Shown piece after piece: positions 14,626 through 17,095 of a DNA stretch of 17,095 bases (the first letter of the stretch is position 1; each line of letters opens with the position of its first letter). The notes beneath the pieces are model-generated. The model was not told the origin of the DNA and did no database searches. It saw nothing but the letters and a program-made list of their open reading frames with translations. A program made the translations under genes and the position numbers. Source of the stretch: Arthrobacter sp. (GTDB lineage Bacteria; Actinomycetota; Actinomycetes; Actinomycetales; Micrococcaceae); NCBI GenBank assembly GCA_025464925.1, contig JAODMS010000070.1:1-17095 (forward strand), in the 5' to 3' direction.

Positions 14626-15962
14626 GCCCCGACCCCCAGCTGCATTCCTCCACCGACCTCGTGGTCGACGTCGGGCCCGTGGCCCATGGCGGGCACTGCG
14701 TGGCCCGGCACGAGGGACGCGTGGTGTTTGTCCGCCACGGCATCCCGGGTGAAAAAGTCCGGGTCCGCCTGACCGACGCAGACCCGGACGCCAAGTTCTG
14801 GCGCGGCGACGTCGTGGAGGTTTTGGAGCCATCCCCGGACAGGGTGGACCACTTCTGGGACCTTGCCGATTCCGCACGGTCCTGGTCCCACCGCCATCCG
14901 CCGCTCGGCGGCGCGGAACTCGGCCACATCTCGCTGGAACGCCAGCGCGGCCTCAAGGCCGAGGTCCTTGCCGAGCAGCTGCGGCGCCTCGCCGGAGTCG
15001 ACCGCGGAACCGAGGTGGAGGCCGTGGGGGAGCAGACGGCACACGATGGCCTGGCCTGGCGGACCCGTGCCGGCTTCGCCGTTACTCCCGGCGGCAAACT
15101 CGGCATGCACGCGCACCGTTCCGATACCGTCCTGCCGGTCCGCGAGATGCCGCTGGCGGTCGAGGGCATCAACGCGCTCCGGCTCTGGGAGATCGACCTG
15201 CAGGGCATCGAGCGCGTGGAGGTCGCGGCCCCGGCCAACGGCTCCCGGCCGCTCGTGCTCCTGGTCCCGGCCTCCGGCACCCGGGCCAGGCGGCTGAGCG
15301 CCATCCTCTCGCAGCTTCCGGAGAACGTCTCGGTCGCCAGCCTTGACCCGGTCAAGGGGGAGGTCCTGCAGTTGCGCGGGCGGACCTATGTCCAGGAGTC
15401 CGCGGCCGGCCATGAGTACCGGGTCACCGGCGACGGCTTCTGGCAGATCCACCGCGACGCGCCCGACGCCCTCGTGGCGGCCCTGACCGGTTTCCTGCAC
15501 GCCGGCGGATTCCTGGAATCGGGGGCGGTGGTGGCGGACCTTTACGCCGGGGCCGGCCTCTTTACGGCGCCCCTGGCGGACGCCGTCGGCGTGACTGGAT
15601 CCGTGCTGTCTGTGGAAGGTTCGCCCGGCACCAGCCGGGATGCGCGCAAGAACCTGCACGGGGCGCCGCAGGTGGAAATCGTCCAGGGCAGGGTGGAACG
15701 GGTGCTGCGCCAGAAGCCGCGGAATTTCGACGCCATCCTCTTGGACCCGCCCCGGGCGGGCGCGGGCAAAGCCGTCGTAAACCAGCTGATCGGCACCAGC
15801 CCGCGGGCCGTCGCCTACGTCTCCTGCGATCCGGCGTCGTTTGCCCGCGATCTTGGCTACTTCCAGCAGGGCGGCTGGGAACTCTCGGGGCTGCGGGCCT
15901 TTGACCTGTACCCGCACACCCACCACATGGAGACTGTGGCGCTACTGACTCCGCAGCGCTGA
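14622..15962 (+). CDS. Class I SAM-dependent RNA m5U methyltransferase (TrmA/RlmD family), lacking iron-sulfur cysteines
   Basis: 446 aa. The ATG at 14622 overlaps the transporter stop (ATGA); the upstream in-frame extension to 14484 lies inside the transporter. An N-terminal TRAM-like domain spans about 10-70 (VVDVGPVAHGGHCVARHEGR). The central insertion domain is followed by FWQIH at 273-277. The SAM-binding motif is ADLYAGAGLF at 305-314, then ILLDPPRAG at 372-380. The catalytic Cys402 is in VSCDPASFARDL, and the general-base Glu437 in HHMETVALL. The family methylates C5 of uridine in tRNA or 23S rRNA; the target here is not readable. The segment that in RlmD carries clustered Cys ligands of a 4Fe-4S cluster reads HRHPPLGGAELGHISLERQ at 90-108, with no Cys. 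Order matches M. tuberculosis Rv2689c, from memory. Confidence 0.9.
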   Translation: MSPDPQLHSSTDLVVDVGPVAHGGHCVARHEGRVVFVRHGIPGEKVRVRLTDADPDAKFWRGDVVEVLEPSPDRVDHFWDLADSARSWSHRHPPLGGAELGHISLERQRGLKAEVLAEQLRRLAGVDRGTEVEAVGEQTAHDGLAWRTRAGFAVTPGGKLGMHAHRSDTVLPVREMPLAVEGINALRLWEIDLQGIERVEVAAPANGSRPLVLLVPASGTRARRLSAILSQLPENVSVASLDPVKGEVLQLRGRTYVQESAAGHEYRVTGDGFWQIHRDAPDALVAALTGFLHAGGFLESGAVVADLYAGAGLFTAPLADAVGVTGSVLSVEGSPGTSRDARKNLHGAPQVEIVQGRVERVLRQKPRNFDAILLDPPRAGAGKAVVNQLIGTSPRAVAYVSCDPASFARDLGYFQQGGWELSGLRAFDLYPHTHHMETVALLTPQR

Positions 15963-15974
15963 TGCCACTACGAT
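15945..15974 (+). promoter_or_regulatory. Candidate promoter for aconitase
   Basis: CTGACT at 15945-15950 (four of six to TTGACA), an 18-nt spacer and TACGAT at 15969-15974 (close to TATAAT and fits TANNNT). The -35 lies inside the end of the methyltransferase gene. A transcript starting near 15981 would have a leader of about 150 nt. Confidence 0.4.
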
Positions 15975-15999
15975 GGGCGTAATAGTCCGACGTCGCGCT

Positions 16000-16082
16000 C
16001 CGTAATCACGGCTGACCTCATGCAATACCCGCCGATCCTCGTTCTGTCGAGGCACGGTGCTTGTTAGGGAGTCCTAACTAGC
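16000..16082 (+). promoter_or_regulatory. Structured leader or operator array upstream of aconitase
   Basis: Three inverted repeats lie in a row: CCGT-aatc-ACGG at 16000-16011, CCTCG-ttctgt-CGAGG at 16037-16052, and GTTAGG-gagt-CCTAAC at 16063-16078. The last extends outward to 16059-16082 with 9 of 10 pairs. None is followed by a T-run, so terminators are unlikely. They could be RNA hairpins in the leader or binding sites for a dimeric repressor. In other actinobacteria aconitase is under AcnR and iron-related control, but I do not see a match to a site I know. Confidence 0.4.
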
Positions 16083-16133
16083 AGGGGGTCCGCGGCGCGA
16101 CAAAGATGAAACTGTTGCGAGAGGAGCCCTGCG

Positions 16134-17095
<962 letters not shown>

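Noticed and set aside
14457..15926. Minus-strand open frame of 489 codons opposite the methyltransferase
   Set aside because: The plus strand has complete SAM and catalytic motifs. The antisense product has no family resemblance or ribosome site.
16063..16078. DtxR/IdeR iron box upstream of acnA
   Set aside because: TTAGG and CCTAA are present, but only 4 nt separate them. The iron box I know is a 19-bp element with 9 nt between these ends.

Overview
The window is high-GC chromosomal DNA with GTG/TTG starts and several leaderless-looking promoters. The encoded proteins are typical of Actinomycetota, most likely the Arthrobacter/Pseudarthrobacter group (Micrococcaceae): SepH, DUF4193, DUF3093, DUF3710, DUF3159, DUF5998 and a protein acyltransferase with an N-terminal GNAT domain. 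I saw no mobile elements, CRISPR arrays, tRNAs or rRNAs. This looks like core genome rather than an island.

Layout. (1) 1-215, minus: start of a type II topoisomerase A subunit (ParC type), cut by the window edge. (2) 283-2985: GNAT plus acyl-CoA-synthetase-like protein acetyltransferase, followed by a GC-rich hairpin. (3) 3077-5817: three tightly packed genes, DUF5998, an alkaline-phosphatase-superfamily phosphodiesterase and thymidine kinase. (4) 5884-7251, minus: SepH, the FtsZ-associated division protein, convergent with tdk. (5) 7252-7571: non-coding divergent control region with a perfect 14-bp palindrome. (6) 7572-11076: DUF4193 (+), DUF3093 (-), dUTPase (+), DUF3710 (+), an OB-fold protein (+) and the membrane protein DUF3159 (+). 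(7) 11084-14625: two minus-strand TrkA/RCK proteins (CeoC, CeoB types), divergent from a KimA-like APC potassium transporter. (8) 14622-15962: TrmA/RlmD-family RNA methyltransferase overlapping the transporter by ATGA. (9) 15963-16133: leader with three inverted repeats. (10) 16134-17095: 5' part of aconitase, cut by the window edge.

Functional reading. Blocks 6-8 have, as I remember it, the same gene order and relative strands as M. tuberculosis Rv2699c to Rv2689c, so this is an ancient actinobacterial neighbourhood. It mixes dUTP clearance, small conserved proteins of unknown role, K+ transport and RNA modification. The most system-like part is the K+ module. A KimA-type transporter stands back to back with two soluble nucleotide-binding RCK proteins, and no TrkH/KtrB channel subunit is present in the window. 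Neighbouring genes overlap or abut repeatedly (3815-3821, 5095-5102, 7868-7871, 9860-9888, 10318-10321, 11827/11828, 14622-14625), which implies translational coupling and, at convergent ends, overlapping transcripts.
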